From positions 682,001 to 746,000 of the forward strand of contig NZ_CP045246.1 of assembly GCF_035189165.1 (NCBI RefSeq): DNA of 64,000 bases, read 5' to 3'. The stretch comes from Arthrobacter sp. JZ12 (GTDB lineage Bacteria > Actinomycetota > Actinomycetes > Actinomycetales > Micrococcaceae). A program made the translations under genes and the position numbers. Shown here one piece after another: positions 25,732-33,908 of this stretch; the first letter of the stretch is position 1, and every line of letters starts with the position of its first letter. The notes below the pieces were generated by a model that saw only the letters and a program-made list of their open reading frames with translations, was not told the origin of the DNA and made no database searches.

Positions 25732-27426
25732 ATGACCAGAACCGCACGTCACTCATCACCACGGGCGCGGCAGACGCCTCCCAGGCTCGCCAAGGGAGCC
25801 ATGCGCATCGTAGCGCTCGGCGGCCTGGAGGAGATCGGGCGCAACATGACCGTCTTCGAGTTCGGCGGCAAGCTCCTCATCGTGGACTGCGGCGTGCTCT
25901 TTCCCGAGGAACACCACCCGGGTGTGGACCTGATCCTGCCGGACTTCTCCTACCTGCGGGACCGGTTGGACGACATCGTTGGGCTGGTCCTGACCCACGG
26001 ACACGAAGATCACATCGGTGCGGTGCCGTACCTGCTCCGCGAGCGGGCTGACATCCCGATCATCTCGGCGAAGCTGACCCTCGCCTTCATCAAGACCAAG
26101 CTGCAGGAACACCGCATCACCGCCAAGACAGTGCAGGTCAAGGAGGGGGACCGGAAGAAGTTCGGGCCGTTTGACCTTGAGTTCCTGGCGGTGAACCACT
26201 CGATTCCGGACGGTCTGGCCGTAGCCATCAGGACCGGCGCCGGGCTCGTCCTGGCCACCGGTGACTTCAAGATGGACCAGTTCCCGCTCGACGGCCGAAT
26301 CACCGACCTTGCAGGTTTCGCCCGCCTCGGTGAGGAGGGCGTGGACCTCTTCCTGCCGGACTCCACCAACGCGGACGTCCCCGGCTTCCAAATCTCGGAA
26401 CAGGACCTGAACCCGGCTATCGATGAAGTCTTCCGCACCGCTCCGCGCCGGATCATCGTGTCCAGCTTTGCCAGCCACATTCACCGCATCCAGCAGGTGA
26501 TCGACGCCGCCCACCTGTACGGACGGAAGGTCGCCTTCGTTGGCCGGTCGATGGTGCGGAACATGAAGACCGCCCGCGAGCTCGGATACCTGAACGTGCC
26601 GCGCGGCCTGCTCGTGGACTTCAAGGAGCTGGACAAGATGGCTCCCACCAAGGCCGTCCTGATCTGCACCGGGTCGCAGGGCGAACCCATGGCTGCCCTT
26701 GCGCGTATGGCCAGCAAGGACCACATGATCGACCTGACCGAGGGTGACACGGTGCTGCTGGCCAGCTCCCTCATCCCGGGCAATGAGACCTCCATCTACC
26801 GGCTTATCAACGACCTGACCAAGCTCGGCGCCAACGTGGTGCACAAGGGCAACGCGAAGGTCCACGTGTCTGGGCACGCCAGCGCCGGCGAACTTGTCTA
26901 CTGCTACAACCTCGTGCGCCCCCGCAACGTGATGCCGGTACACGGCGAGCACCGCCACCTCAAGGCCAACGCCGAGCTGGCCGTCCGGACCGGCGTGAAC
27001 CCCAAGCAGGCGCTAATCGTCGAAGACGGCACCACGGTGGACCTCAAGGACGGCGTAGCCAGGGTCTCCGGCAAGATTCCGGCGGACTACGTGTACGTGG
27101 AGAACATGGTTGCCGGAGCCGCCACCGAGGAGTCCCTGCAGGACCGTATCCGCCTGGCCGAGGACGGTGCGCTCACCGTACTAGCCATCGTCGACCCGGA
27201 TACCGGGAATCTTGAGGAAGACCCGGAGTTCTTCCCTGTTGGATTCACACTGTCCGATGCCGAGCATGACAAGGCGATCGACGTCGTCGAAAAGGCACTG
27301 CACAGCCTCAAGCGGGAGAAGACCGGCCCGGAAGCGGAGCAGGCCATTGTCGAAGCGCTGCTCCGCTGGTCGGACCGGGCGCTGCGGCGCAAGCCGGTCA
27401 TCACCGTCATCATCGTCGACGCCTGA
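25732..27426 (+). CDS. rnj: Ribonuclease J
   Basis: The 564-residue enzyme is a metallo-beta-lactamase/beta-CASP nuclease. It has the zinc motif [15 protein letters not shown] (about 92-106), [20 protein letters not shown], the beta-[13 protein letters not shown] motif and [11 protein letters not shown]-terminal domain starts near 465. RNase J is a 5'-3' exo- and endonuclease in rRNA maturation and mRNA decay. The start at ATG 25732 is chosen because the upstream extension has no homology; a short basic tail precedes [16 protein letters not shown], as in other Actinobacteria. This is a housekeeping gene and marks this part as core chromosome. The ACC deaminase gene follows after 38 bases. Confidence 0.95.
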   Translation: MTRTARHSSPRARQTPPRLAKGAMRIVALGGLEEIGRNMTVFEFGGKLLIVDCGVLFPEEHHPGVDLILPDFSYLRDRLDDIVGLVLTHGHEDHIGAVPYLLRERADIPIISAKLTLAFIKTKLQEHRITAKTVQVKEGDRKKFGPFDLEFLAVNHSIPDGLAVAIRTGAGLVLATGDFKMDQFPLDGRITDLAGFARLGEEGVDLFLPDSTNADVPGFQISEQDLNPAIDEVFRTAPRRIIVSSFASHIHRIQQVIDAAHLYGRKVAFVGRSMVRNMKTARELGYLNVPRGLLVDFKELDKMAPTKAVLICTGSQGEPMAALARMASKDHMIDLTEGDTVLLASSLIPGNETSIYRLINDLTKLGANVVHKGNAKVHVSGHASAGELVYCYNLVRPRNVMPVHGEHRHLKANAELAVRTGVNPKQALIVEDGTTVDLKDGVARVSGKIPADYVYVENMVAGAATEESLQDRIRLAEDGALTVLAIVDPDTGNLEEDPEFFPVGFTLSDAEHDKAIDVVEKALHSLKREKTGPEAEQAIVEALLRWSDRALRRKPVITVIIVDA

Positions 27427-27464
27427 GCCAGCCACCACCCAACCGCGCGCGAGAAAGAGGCACC

Positions 27465-28487
27465 ATGGCCATCACGGACTTCGAACGCTACCCGCTCACC
27501 TTCGGCCCGAGCCCGGTGCACCATCTGCCGCGGCTCACCAAGCACCTCGGCGGTGCCCAACTCTGGGCCAAGCGGGAGGACGTCAATTCCGGCCTGGCGT
27601 TTGGCGGGAACAAGACACGCAAGCTCGAGTACATCGTGCCGGACATCCTCGCGCAGGGAGCCGACACACTCGTGTCTATCGGCGGGTACCAGTCGAACCA
27701 CACCCGGCAGGTCGCTGCGCTGGCCGCGAAGCTGGGACTCAAGGCGCTGCTGGTGCAGGAGAACTGGGTGGACTGGCCGGACCCGCTCACCGACCGAGTG
27801 GGCAACATCCTGCTCTCCCGGTTGATGGGCGCCGACGTGCGACTCGACGCCGCCGGCTTCGACATCGGCATCCGAGATTCCTGGCAGAACGCCATCGCCG
27901 AGGTGGAGGCAGCCGGTGGCAAGCCGTACGCCATTCCCGCGGGAGCATCCGAGCACAAGTTCGGCGGGCTCGGCTTTGCCAACTGGGCCTACGAGGTGCA
28001 GGAGCAGGAGAAGGAACTCGGCGTCTTCTTCGACACCATCGTGGTGTGCACGGTGACGGGCTCCACCCACGCCGGCATGATCGCCGGCTTTGCTGCGCTT
28101 GAGGACGCGGGCGGACGACGGCGGCGCGTCCTGGGGATTGATGCCTCGGCGACATTGGACAAGACCCGCGACCAGGTTGCGCGGATAGCCCGCAATACGG
28201 CCAACCTCATCGGCTTGGAGCGGGACCTGCGCGACGACGAAATCACCGTCCTCGAGGGCTGGGCCGGCGACCTCTACGGCATCCCGGTCGACTCAACCCT
28301 TGAGGCGATGCGCCTGAGCGCCTCGCTCGAAGCGATGATCACCGACCCCGTGTATGAGGGAAAGTCGATGGCGGGCATGATCGACCTGGTCACCAGCCGG
28401 GAGATCCCCGCTGACAGCAACGTGCTTTACGCCCACCTCGGCGGCCAGTTGGCTCTCAACGCGTACAGCGGCCTGTTCCGGGGCTAG
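27465..28487 (+). CDS. acdS: 1-aminocyclopropane-1-carboxylate deaminase
   Basis: This 340-residue PLP enzyme converts the ethylene precursor ACC to 2-oxobutyrate and ammonia. It follows the characterised Pseudomonas enzyme closely: [17 protein letters not shown] at the start, the PLP lysine in [10 protein letters not shown] (K50), [14 protein letters not shown], and VTGSTHAGM for phosphate binding. DPVYEGKSM keeps the Glu, and YAHLGG the Leu, that separate true ACC deaminases from D-cysteine desulfhydrases. The ATG at 27465 has GAAAGAGG upstream. It may be co-transcribed with rnj (38-base gap). In plant-associated bacteria this activity lowers plant ethylene, which fits a rhizosphere or phyllosphere habitat. 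Confidence 0.92.
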   Translation: MAITDFERYPLTFGPSPVHHLPRLTKHLGGAQLWAKREDVNSGLAFGGNKTRKLEYIVPDILAQGADTLVSIGGYQSNHTRQVAALAAKLGLKALLVQENWVDWPDPLTDRVGNILLSRLMGADVRLDAAGFDIGIRDSWQNAIAEVEAAGGKPYAIPAGASEHKFGGLGFANWAYEVQEQEKELGVFFDTIVVCTVTGSTHAGMIAGFAALEDAGGRRRRVLGIDASATLDKTRDQVARIARNTANLIGLERDLRDDEITVLEGWAGDLYGIPVDSTLEAMRLSASLEAMITDPVYEGKSMAGMIDLVTSREIPADSNVLYAHLGGQLALNAYSGLFRG

Positions 28488-28499
28488 GCCTCTGCCTTC

Positions 28500-29342
28500 A
28501 TGAACTGGTCGCGTGCGAAGGACTGGCTGATCGGTGCTGTCGGGATGCTTGTCCTCCTGATGCTTGCGGCCCTGATCTTCTGGTTCGCGGCTACGAACCC
28601 GGCCTCCGGTGGTGAGGCCGGGCCTACGCCGTCGCCGACGGCGGACGCCGACCCCGCGCCGTCTGGCACTGAACCTCCCGCCGACTTAGGCGAGGACCAG
28701 ACCTGGTTCGCCGACGTCGTGCTCGACGCCGGGACAGTGGTAGCGGAGGGCTCGATGCTTCGCGATGTGTCCGCCGTCGGGCAGGGAGTGGTGACCGGAC
28801 CGGACGGTCTTGTGGCGGAGCAGCTCACAGTCGACGCGACGGTTCCCTTCGACGTTATTGCGGAGGAGTTGGGCGGCGGCTCCGAGGTCAGCGCGGCCGA
28901 GAGCGGACAGGCCCGCGTAGTGCGCAGCGTCGAGGTCCTGGGGCGCGAGCTGCGGGTCGAGGCTACCGGCACCGTCGAGGCGGAGGGAGGCAGGCTGGTC
29001 GTTGAGCCGCGTTCGATCGACTTCGGTGGGCCGGATTTTCTCTCCAACGCGACGGCCGCGGTCGTGCGTCAGTTCGTGACCATCGAGCACACGATTGAGG
29101 GGCTGCCCGAAGGCTTAGTGCTGCGAGATGTTGCGGTGCAGGAGGACGGATTCCGGGCGAACCTGCGGGGCGAGGACGTGACCCTCGCGCAGTTACCCGG
29201 GAGGCTGCGCCTCCTTCGTGCCATCGGAGTTCGCAGAAACCACGCCGATTCTCAAGGCAATACTGCGCCGAACCTGCGAATTCACCGCATCCGCTACCTC
29301 GATACTGAATGCATCGCAAGCACTTTTTGTATCTGGGGGTAA
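28500..29342 (+). CDS. DUF2993 (LmeA-like) membrane-anchored protein
   Basis: The product (280 residues) has one N-terminal membrane segment (about 10-31), a Pro/Thr-rich acidic linker (about 35-60) and a DUF2993 domain (about 75-240). DUF2993 proteins such as mycobacterial LmeA bind phospholipids and act in cell-envelope lipoglycan maturation. The last ~45 residues (after LRGEDVTLAQL) look like read-through of non-coding DNA, including a GGAGG/CCTCC hairpin. The original stop may have been lost. The gene starts 12 bases after acdS, so the two may share a transcript. Confidence 0.72.
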   Translation: MNWSRAKDWLIGAVGMLVLLMLAALIFWFAATNPASGGEAGPTPSPTADADPAPSGTEPPADLGEDQTWFADVVLDAGTVVAEGSMLRDVSAVGQGVVTGPDGLVAEQLTVDATVPFDVIAEELGGGSEVSAAESGQARVVRSVEVLGRELRVEATGTVEAEGGRLVVEPRSIDFGGPDFLSNATAAVVRQFVTIEHTIEGLPEGLVLRDVAVQEDGFRANLRGEDVTLAQLPGRLRLLRAIGVRRNHADSQGNTAPNLRIHRIRYLDTECIASTFCIWG

Positions 29343-29344
29343 CT

Positions 29345-29998
29345 GTGTTCACGGGAATTTCTGCCAAGGCGAAGCTCTGTTCAGCCATACTGGGCGTCGG
29401 ACTGCTGGCTCTCACTGGTTGTGGAGGTGCCGGCTCCACAGCTGTCGCTGATATCAACGCGGTGAGCTCTAGCGCCGCTGCCAGCCCGAGTGCCAGCCCA
29501 ACACCTGCGCCGAGCCCAACCCCTACCCCCTCGCCAACCCCTGAGGTCACCGTGACCGAAGAGTGGGTCGAGTCGGCCATTCCGTTCGACTCGGTTCGGC
29601 AGGACGACCCGAACGCAGAGGTCGGAACCGAAGCATTGCTCGTCGCCGGAGCTGCCGGCGTGAAGGCAACCCGTTTTGAAGTGACGATCACGGACGGCGT
29701 AGAGACCGGTCGAGTTGCCGTTGGCGAAGAAGTACGCGTTGCGCCGGTCAACGAGGTAATCGGCGTCGGTTCCAAGCCGGTTCCGGTTGCACCGCCGCCG
29801 CCTCCGGTTCAGGCGGCAGTGCCCGCGGGCAACTGCGATCCCAACTATGCCGGCGGTTGCGTGCCGGTCGATAGCGACGTGGATTGCGCAGGCGGAAGCG
29901 GCAACGGACCGTCCTACGCGCAGGGTCCGGTGACTGTGGTCGGCTCCGACATCTACGGTCTCGACTCCGATGGTGACGGACAGGGCTGCGAGGGCTGA
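29345..29998 (+). CDS. Secreted G5 / excalibur-domain lipoprotein
   Basis: The product (217 residues from GTG 29345, with GGGGG six bases upstream) has a lipoprotein signal (LCSAILGVGLLALTGC). A low-complexity Ser/Pro/Thr linker follows (repeated SPTP), then a G5 domain (EVTVTEEWVESAIPFDSVRQ to about VGEEVRVAPVNEVIGV). A Pro linker leads to a C-terminal excalibur calcium-binding motif (LDSDGDGQGCEG). G5 domains bind N-acetylglucosamine-type sugars in the wall, so the protein is probably wall-bound. An ATG at 29309 is an alternative start but would put a non-signal segment in front of the signal core. Confidence 0.78.
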   Translation: MFTGISAKAKLCSAILGVGLLALTGCGGAGSTAVADINAVSSSAAASPSASPTPAPSPTPTPSPTPEVTVTEEWVESAIPFDSVRQDDPNAEVGTEALLVAGAAGVKATRFEVTITDGVETGRVAVGEEVRVAPVNEVIGVGSKPVPVAPPPPPVQAAVPAGNCDPNYAGGCVPVDSDVDCAGGSGNGPSYAQGPVTVVGSDIYGLDSDGDGQGCEG

Positions 29999-30075
29999 CC
30001 TGACGGGCTGATCGACGGCGCCCTCTCGGCAGGCGTCCTCTCGACAGGGTTCGCAGCGAGGAACAGAATCGTCGT

Positions 30076-30411
30076 GTGACTCTTTCGCCCCGGGAGACGG
30101 TCCTCGAGTTCGTGCGTGCCTACCGCGAGCAGGACCGGAACCTGGCGCTGTCCCTGCTGGCCGACAACTTCACCTTCACCAGCCCGCAGGACGACCACCT
30201 GGACAAGGACACCTGGCTGGCCCGGTGCTTCCCCACGGCTGACCACTTCGACGCCCCGGCCACCACCCTGCAGATTGTGGAGGCCGACGGCGTGGTGCTG
30301 CACCGCTACCAGTACGACGTCGACGGCCGCACCTACCGCAACGTCGAGGCAACCCGCGTGCAGGACGGGCTCGTCTGCCAGGTGGAGGTGTACTTCGGCG
30401 GGGCCGTCTAG
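30076..30411 (+). CDS. SnoaL/NTF2-like small protein
   Basis: This 111-residue cytosolic protein has the NTF2-like cone fold pattern. ETVLEFVRAYREQDRNLALS forms the first helices, LLADNFTFTSPQDDH the first strand, and YRNVEATRVQDGLVCQVEVY the closing sheet. Such proteins are ketosteroid-isomerase-like enzymes or ligand-binding proteins, and catalytic residues cannot be assigned here. The start is a GTG (30076, or 30074 in another frame). It lies 91 bases before the glycosyltransferase gene on the same strand. SnoaL-like proteins accompany glycosyltransferases in some natural-product clusters, but no such cluster is visible. Confidence 0.72.
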   Translation: MTLSPRETVLEFVRAYREQDRNLALSLLADNFTFTSPQDDHLDKDTWLARCFPTADHFDAPATTLQIVEADGVVLHRYQYDVDGRTYRNVEATRVQDGLVCQVEVYFGGAV

Positions 30412-30502
30412 CGAAGAGGGCGGGGTCCGCCGTCGTCGTCCCAGAAATTCCCAAGCCCCGGCTGGCTAGAGTGATGCAACTACTCTTTCCCAGGAGTCCG
30501 CC

Positions 30503-31804
30503 ATGGCATCGATCTTCGTCTGTTCCTGCCCCGCGGCCGGGCACGTCATTCCGATGCTCGCCGTCACCGCCGGCCTGATCAGCCGTGGCCATACCGTCCG
30601 CTTCCTGACCGGCGAGGCCTACGCCGACCGCGTCCGGGCCACCGGCGCCACCTACCTCCCGCTCCCGCCCGAGGCCGACTTCGACGAAATGGATCCCAAC
30701 GCAGCTTTCCCTGAGCGGGAAGGCCTCAAGGGCATCGACGGCATCCGCTTCGACCTGCGGAACATCTTCCTGCGGCCCGCCAAGTTGCAGTACGACGCCG
30801 TTCAGCGGGCCATCGCTGAAGCACCCGTCGATGTGGTCATTTCCGAGCCGCTGTTCATCGGTGTGTCCCTCCTGCTGAACACGCCGCGCGAGAAGCGACC
30901 CGCCGTCGTCGTCTGCGGCATTGTGCCGCTCAGCCTCGCCAGCCGCGATACCGCACCGTTCGGTCTCGGCATTCCACCGATGCGTGGACCCGTCGGCCGG
31001 CTCCGCAACCGTGCGATGGGCGTCATGGCGGAGAAGGTGCTCTTCGGGCCGGTGCAGAAGTACGCGGACGAGGTGGCGCTCGGCGTCACCGGCAGCAGCT
31101 TTCCGGGCTTCTTCATGGACTGGCCGCGCCGCGCGGACGTCATGGTCCAGTTCTCCGTATCCGAGTTTGAGTACCCGCGCTCCGATCTCCCCGACAACGT
31201 CCACTTTGTCGGCCCGGTCTCGCAGGGCGGCGGCAGGAACGCGGTCGACGTCGACCTGCCGGACTGGTGGGGCGACCTCGACAGCGGCCGCCCGGTTGTC
31301 CACGTCACGCAGGGCACCGTGGCCAACCGCGACTACGACGACCTCATCCGCCCCACCATCGACGGTCTCGCGAACGACGACGTCCTCGTCGTGGTCACCA
31401 CCGGCGGTCGTCCCACCGACACCCTTCCGGGACCGTTCCCCCCGAACGTGCGCGTCTCCTCCTATCTCCCGTACGACCAGCTCCTGCCCAAGACCAGCGT
31501 CTTCGTCACCAACGGCGGGTATGGGGGAGTGCAGTTCGCGCTGCGGCACGGCATCCCGCTGGTGGTCGCCGGTCAGACGGAGGAGAAGGTTGAAGTGTCG
31601 GCGCGGGTTGCGTGGTCAGGCGTCGGAATCAACCTGCGCACCAACCGCGCCAAGCCCGACGACGTCGCGAAGGCCGTGCGCAAGATCCTCACCGATCCGT
31701 CCTACCGGCGGCACGCGCAGCGCATCGGGAAGGCCATCCAGGAGTCGCGCGGTGTTGATGCGCTGGTGGACCTGGTGGAGGGGCTGATGGCCGGTTCCCG
31801 CTGA
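30503..31804 (+). CDS. GT1-family glycosyltransferase (macrolide/UGT-like)
   Basis: The intact 433-residue glycosyltransferase has GT-B layout. The acceptor domain starts CSCPAAGHVIPMLAVTAGLI (residues 8-27, with the conserved GH-x-P). A linker near PGFFMDWPRR leads to the nucleotide-sugar domain with HVTQGTVAN, LPYDQLLPKTSVFVTNGGYG and HGIPLVVAGQTEEK. Relatives glycosylate macrolides, flavonoids or terpenoids, often for detoxification. There is no signal peptide. ATG 30503 has TCCCAGGAG upstream. It is the parent, or intact sister, of at least three remnants at 384-1090, 1753-1806 and 6338-6589, and it precedes the APC permease gene by 93 bases. Confidence 0.9.
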   Translation: MASIFVCSCPAAGHVIPMLAVTAGLISRGHTVRFLTGEAYADRVRATGATYLPLPPEADFDEMDPNAAFPEREGLKGIDGIRFDLRNIFLRPAKLQYDAVQRAIAEAPVDVVISEPLFIGVSLLLNTPREKRPAVVVCGIVPLSLASRDTAPFGLGIPPMRGPVGRLRNRAMGVMAEKVLFGPVQKYADEVALGVTGSSFPGFFMDWPRRADVMVQFSVSEFEYPRSDLPDNVHFVGPVSQGGGRNAVDVDLPDWWGDLDSGRPVVHVTQGTVANRDYDDLIRPTIDGLANDDVLVVVTTGGRPTDTLPGPFPPNVRVSSYLPYDQLLPKTSVFVTNGGYGGVQFALRHGIPLVVAGQTEEKVEVSARVAWSGVGINLRTNRAKPDDVAKAVRKILTDPSYRRHAQRIGKAIQESRGVDALVDLVEGLMAGSR

Positions 31805-31841
31805 CTTACCTTCTATCGGTGTGAAGTTTCGCCCGCTGGCC

Positions 31842-31877
31842 TAGACTCGTGCAAGACGCAGTGATTCCATCACGAGT
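31842..31877 (+). promoter_or_regulatory. Dyad symmetry before the APC permease gene
   Basis: ACTCGTG (31845-31851) and CACGAGT (31871-31877) form a perfect inverted repeat. Inside it GTGAT-TCC-ATCAC is a second palindrome (31861-31873). A possible -10 TAGACT overlaps the left edge. A similar arrangement precedes the dead permease copy at 3421-3483. It could be an operator or a weak hairpin between the glycosyltransferase and permease genes. Confidence 0.4.
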
Positions 31878-31897
31878 TCAGGCAAAGGGGCCAGACA

Positions 31898-33460
31898 ATG
31901 AGTGTCTTCCGCACCAAATCCATCGAACAGTCCATCCGTGACACCGAGGAGCCGGGACACAAGCTCAAAAAGAACCTGGGCGCTCTGGATCTCATAGTCT
32001 TCGGCGTCGGCGTCTGCATCGGTGCGGGAATCTTCGTGCTCACAGGCCAGGCGGCCGGCGCGAACGCGGGCCCCGCCGTCGCGCTTTCCTTCCTTATTGC
32101 CGGTGTGGTGGCCGGGCTCAGTGCCATCTGCTACGCGGAGTTGGCCTCCACGGTCCCGGTCGCGGGCAGCGCCTATACGTTCTCCTTCGCGACGCTGGGT
32201 GAGCTGGTGGCGTTCATCATCGGGTGGGACCTCGTGCTGGAGTTCACGGTTGGGTCGGCGGCCCTTGCGACGTCGTTCAGCCAGTACCTCGGCGTGGTCC
32301 TGGAGGGCACTCCTTTCGCGATTCCCGAGGCGATTGCCTCCGTGGATACCGGCGTCATGAACCTGCCGGCCGGGCTGCTCATCCTGGGTCTGACCGTTGT
32401 GCTGATGACCGGCATCAAACTGTCCAGCCGCATCAACCAGGTGGTCACAGCGATCAAGGTGTCCGTGGTGCTGCTGGTGATCATCGTGGGTCTGTTCTTC
32501 ATCAATGTGGCGAACTGGAGCCCGTTCATCCCACCGAGCGAGGGAACCGCGCCGTCGGAGGCGGGTGCGCTCGACATCCCGCTCGTGGAGACGATCTTCG
32601 GCCTCGAACCGACCGTGTACGGCCTGGGCGGTGTGTTCGCCGCTGCGGCGCTGGTGTTCTTCGCGTTCATCGGGTTCGACGTCGTCGCCACCACCGCGGA
32701 GGAAACCCGCAACCCGCAGCGCGACCTGCCCATCGGCATCCTCGGATCCCTTGCGATCGTCACCGTGCTGTACATGGCGGTGTCGCTGATCATCACCGGC
32801 ATACGGCCGTATTCGGACATTGACCCGGCCGACGGCGCTCCGCTGGCTACCGCCTTCGACGCCGTGGGCGTCAACTGGATGGGCAATGTGGTGGCGATCG
32901 GTGCTTGCATCGGCCTGATTGTGGTGGCCATGATCCTGCTGCTGGGCCAGACCCGCGTGGGCTTCGCGATGAGCCGCGACCGGTTGCTCCCGCCGGCGCT
33001 GGGCGCAGTGCATCCCCGCTTCGGAACGCCCTACCGGTTCACCCTGGTGGCTGGGATCATCATCGCGATCATCGCCACGTTTGTGCCGCTGTCCACCCTC
33101 GCTGAACTGGTGAACATCGGCACACTGTTTGCGTTCATGCTGGTGGCGCTCGGTGTGATCATCCTGCGGCGCACCCGCCCTGACCTGAAGCGGTCCTTCC
33201 GAGTGCCGTTTGTGCCGGTGCTGCCGATCATCGCGATCGCCCTGTGCTTCTTCCTGATGCTGAACCTCACGGGCGGAACCTGGCTGCGGTTCTTCGTGTG
33301 GATGGCGATCGGTATTGCGGTGTACTTCCTGTACTCACGGAAGCGCAGCATCATGGTGACCGGCGGGCCGGGCTACAGCGAGCGGATGCCCGAGCAGCAG
33401 CGGCAGACCGACGTCGGACTCGGCGGTGCGGGAATCGCACCGAAGGAGGACGAGCGGTAG
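31898..33460 (+). CDS. APC-family (CAT-like) amino acid permease
   Basis: The 520-residue protein has an N-terminal cytoplasmic tail (MSVFRTKSIEQSIRDTEEPG, common in cationic-amino-acid-transporter-like proteins). The APC motif LDLIVFGVGVCIGAGIFVLT lies at about 28-47. About twelve to fourteen membrane segments and the conserved loop GFDVVATTAEETRNPQRDLP complete the pattern. It imports amino acids by symport or exchange. ATG 31898 has AAAGGGG upstream. The gene ends ten bases from the convergent small acidic gene, with no terminator between. The multiply disabled copy at 3507-5061 is nearly identical in protein sequence where it can be read. Confidence 0.9.
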   Translation: MSVFRTKSIEQSIRDTEEPGHKLKKNLGALDLIVFGVGVCIGAGIFVLTGQAAGANAGPAVALSFLIAGVVAGLSAICYAELASTVPVAGSAYTFSFATLGELVAFIIGWDLVLEFTVGSAALATSFSQYLGVVLEGTPFAIPEAIASVDTGVMNLPAGLLILGLTVVLMTGIKLSSRINQVVTAIKVSVVLLVIIVGLFFINVANWSPFIPPSEGTAPSEAGALDIPLVETIFGLEPTVYGLGGVFAAAALVFFAFIGFDVVATTAEETRNPQRDLPIGILGSLAIVTVLYMAVSLIITGIRPYSDIDPADGAPLATAFDAVGVNWMGNVVAIGACIGLIVVAMILLLGQTRVGFAMSRDRLLPPALGAVHPRFGTPYRFTLVAGIIIAIIATFVPLSTLAELVNIGTLFAFMLVALGVIILRRTRPDLKRSFRVPFVPVLPIIAIALCFFLMLNLTGGTWLRFFVWMAIGIAVYFLYSRKRSIMVTGGPGYSERMPEQQRQTDVGLGGAGIAPKEDER

Positions 33461-33470
33461 GTCGGGCGCG

Positions 33471-33767
33471 CTACTCGCCGCCGTCCGCGCCGTCGAAAGA
33501 GCCGACGTCGGGAAGACCGGGGGAGTTGTCTCCCGCCGGATCGACGGCGACGCCCACAAAGGTGGCACCGGCAGCTCCGCCGGCAATTAGGGCGGTGGCG
33601 TCGCGGTAGCGGGGGGTGTCGTCGTCGACATCAAAAGAGCCGGCGTCTGTGAGGGGTGACCGTTCATCCGTCGGCTCGGCCGGGATACGGCCCGCTGCGT
33701 CGGCAGGTGAGCCGGGAACTACCTCAACCCGGATGGGAACGTTCTTGCCGTCGTCGCGCGCTGCCAT
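33471..33767 (-). CDS. Small acidic protein of unknown function
   Basis: The 98-residue product from ATG 33767 (GGGAG six bases upstream) is acidic and mostly disordered: MAARDDGKNVPIRVEVVPGS, then a Pro/Asp-rich middle. It carries two copies of the short motif GSFD (DAGSFDVDD and DVGSFDGAD), the second near the C-terminus. No membrane segment long enough for an anchor is present, although GGAAGATFVGVAVD is mildly hydrophobic. I do not recognise a family. A terminator-like hairpin lies upstream and belongs to the protease gene. Coding status rests on composition, the start site and its separate position. Confidence 0.5.
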   Translation of the reverse strand: MAARDDGKNVPIRVEVVPGSPADAAGRIPAEPTDERSPLTDAGSFDVDDDTPRYRDATALIAGGAAGATFVGVAVDPAGDNSPGLPDVGSFDGADGGE

Positions 33768-33849
33768 GCTGACTCCCGTGCGGTGGAAAGTGTGTACTTT
33801 GATCGTCCTCGGATCGACGGATGTGTCAACGGGGTCATGCCCACACACA

Positions 33850-33888
33850 GAACGACGGCCGCACCCGGGCTGGGTGCCGCCGTCGTTC
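33850..33888 (-). terminator. Hairpin terminator after the subtilase gene
   Basis: GAACGACGGC (33850-33859) pairs with GCCGTCGTTC (33879-33888), and CACCC/GGGTG extends the stem inside. It lies about 20 bases past the protease stop on the minus strand. The arms share the ACGACGGC core with the terminator at 23801-23843. Confidence 0.75.
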
Positions 33889-33908
33889 CTTCCGATGGTT
33901 GAGGGCTA

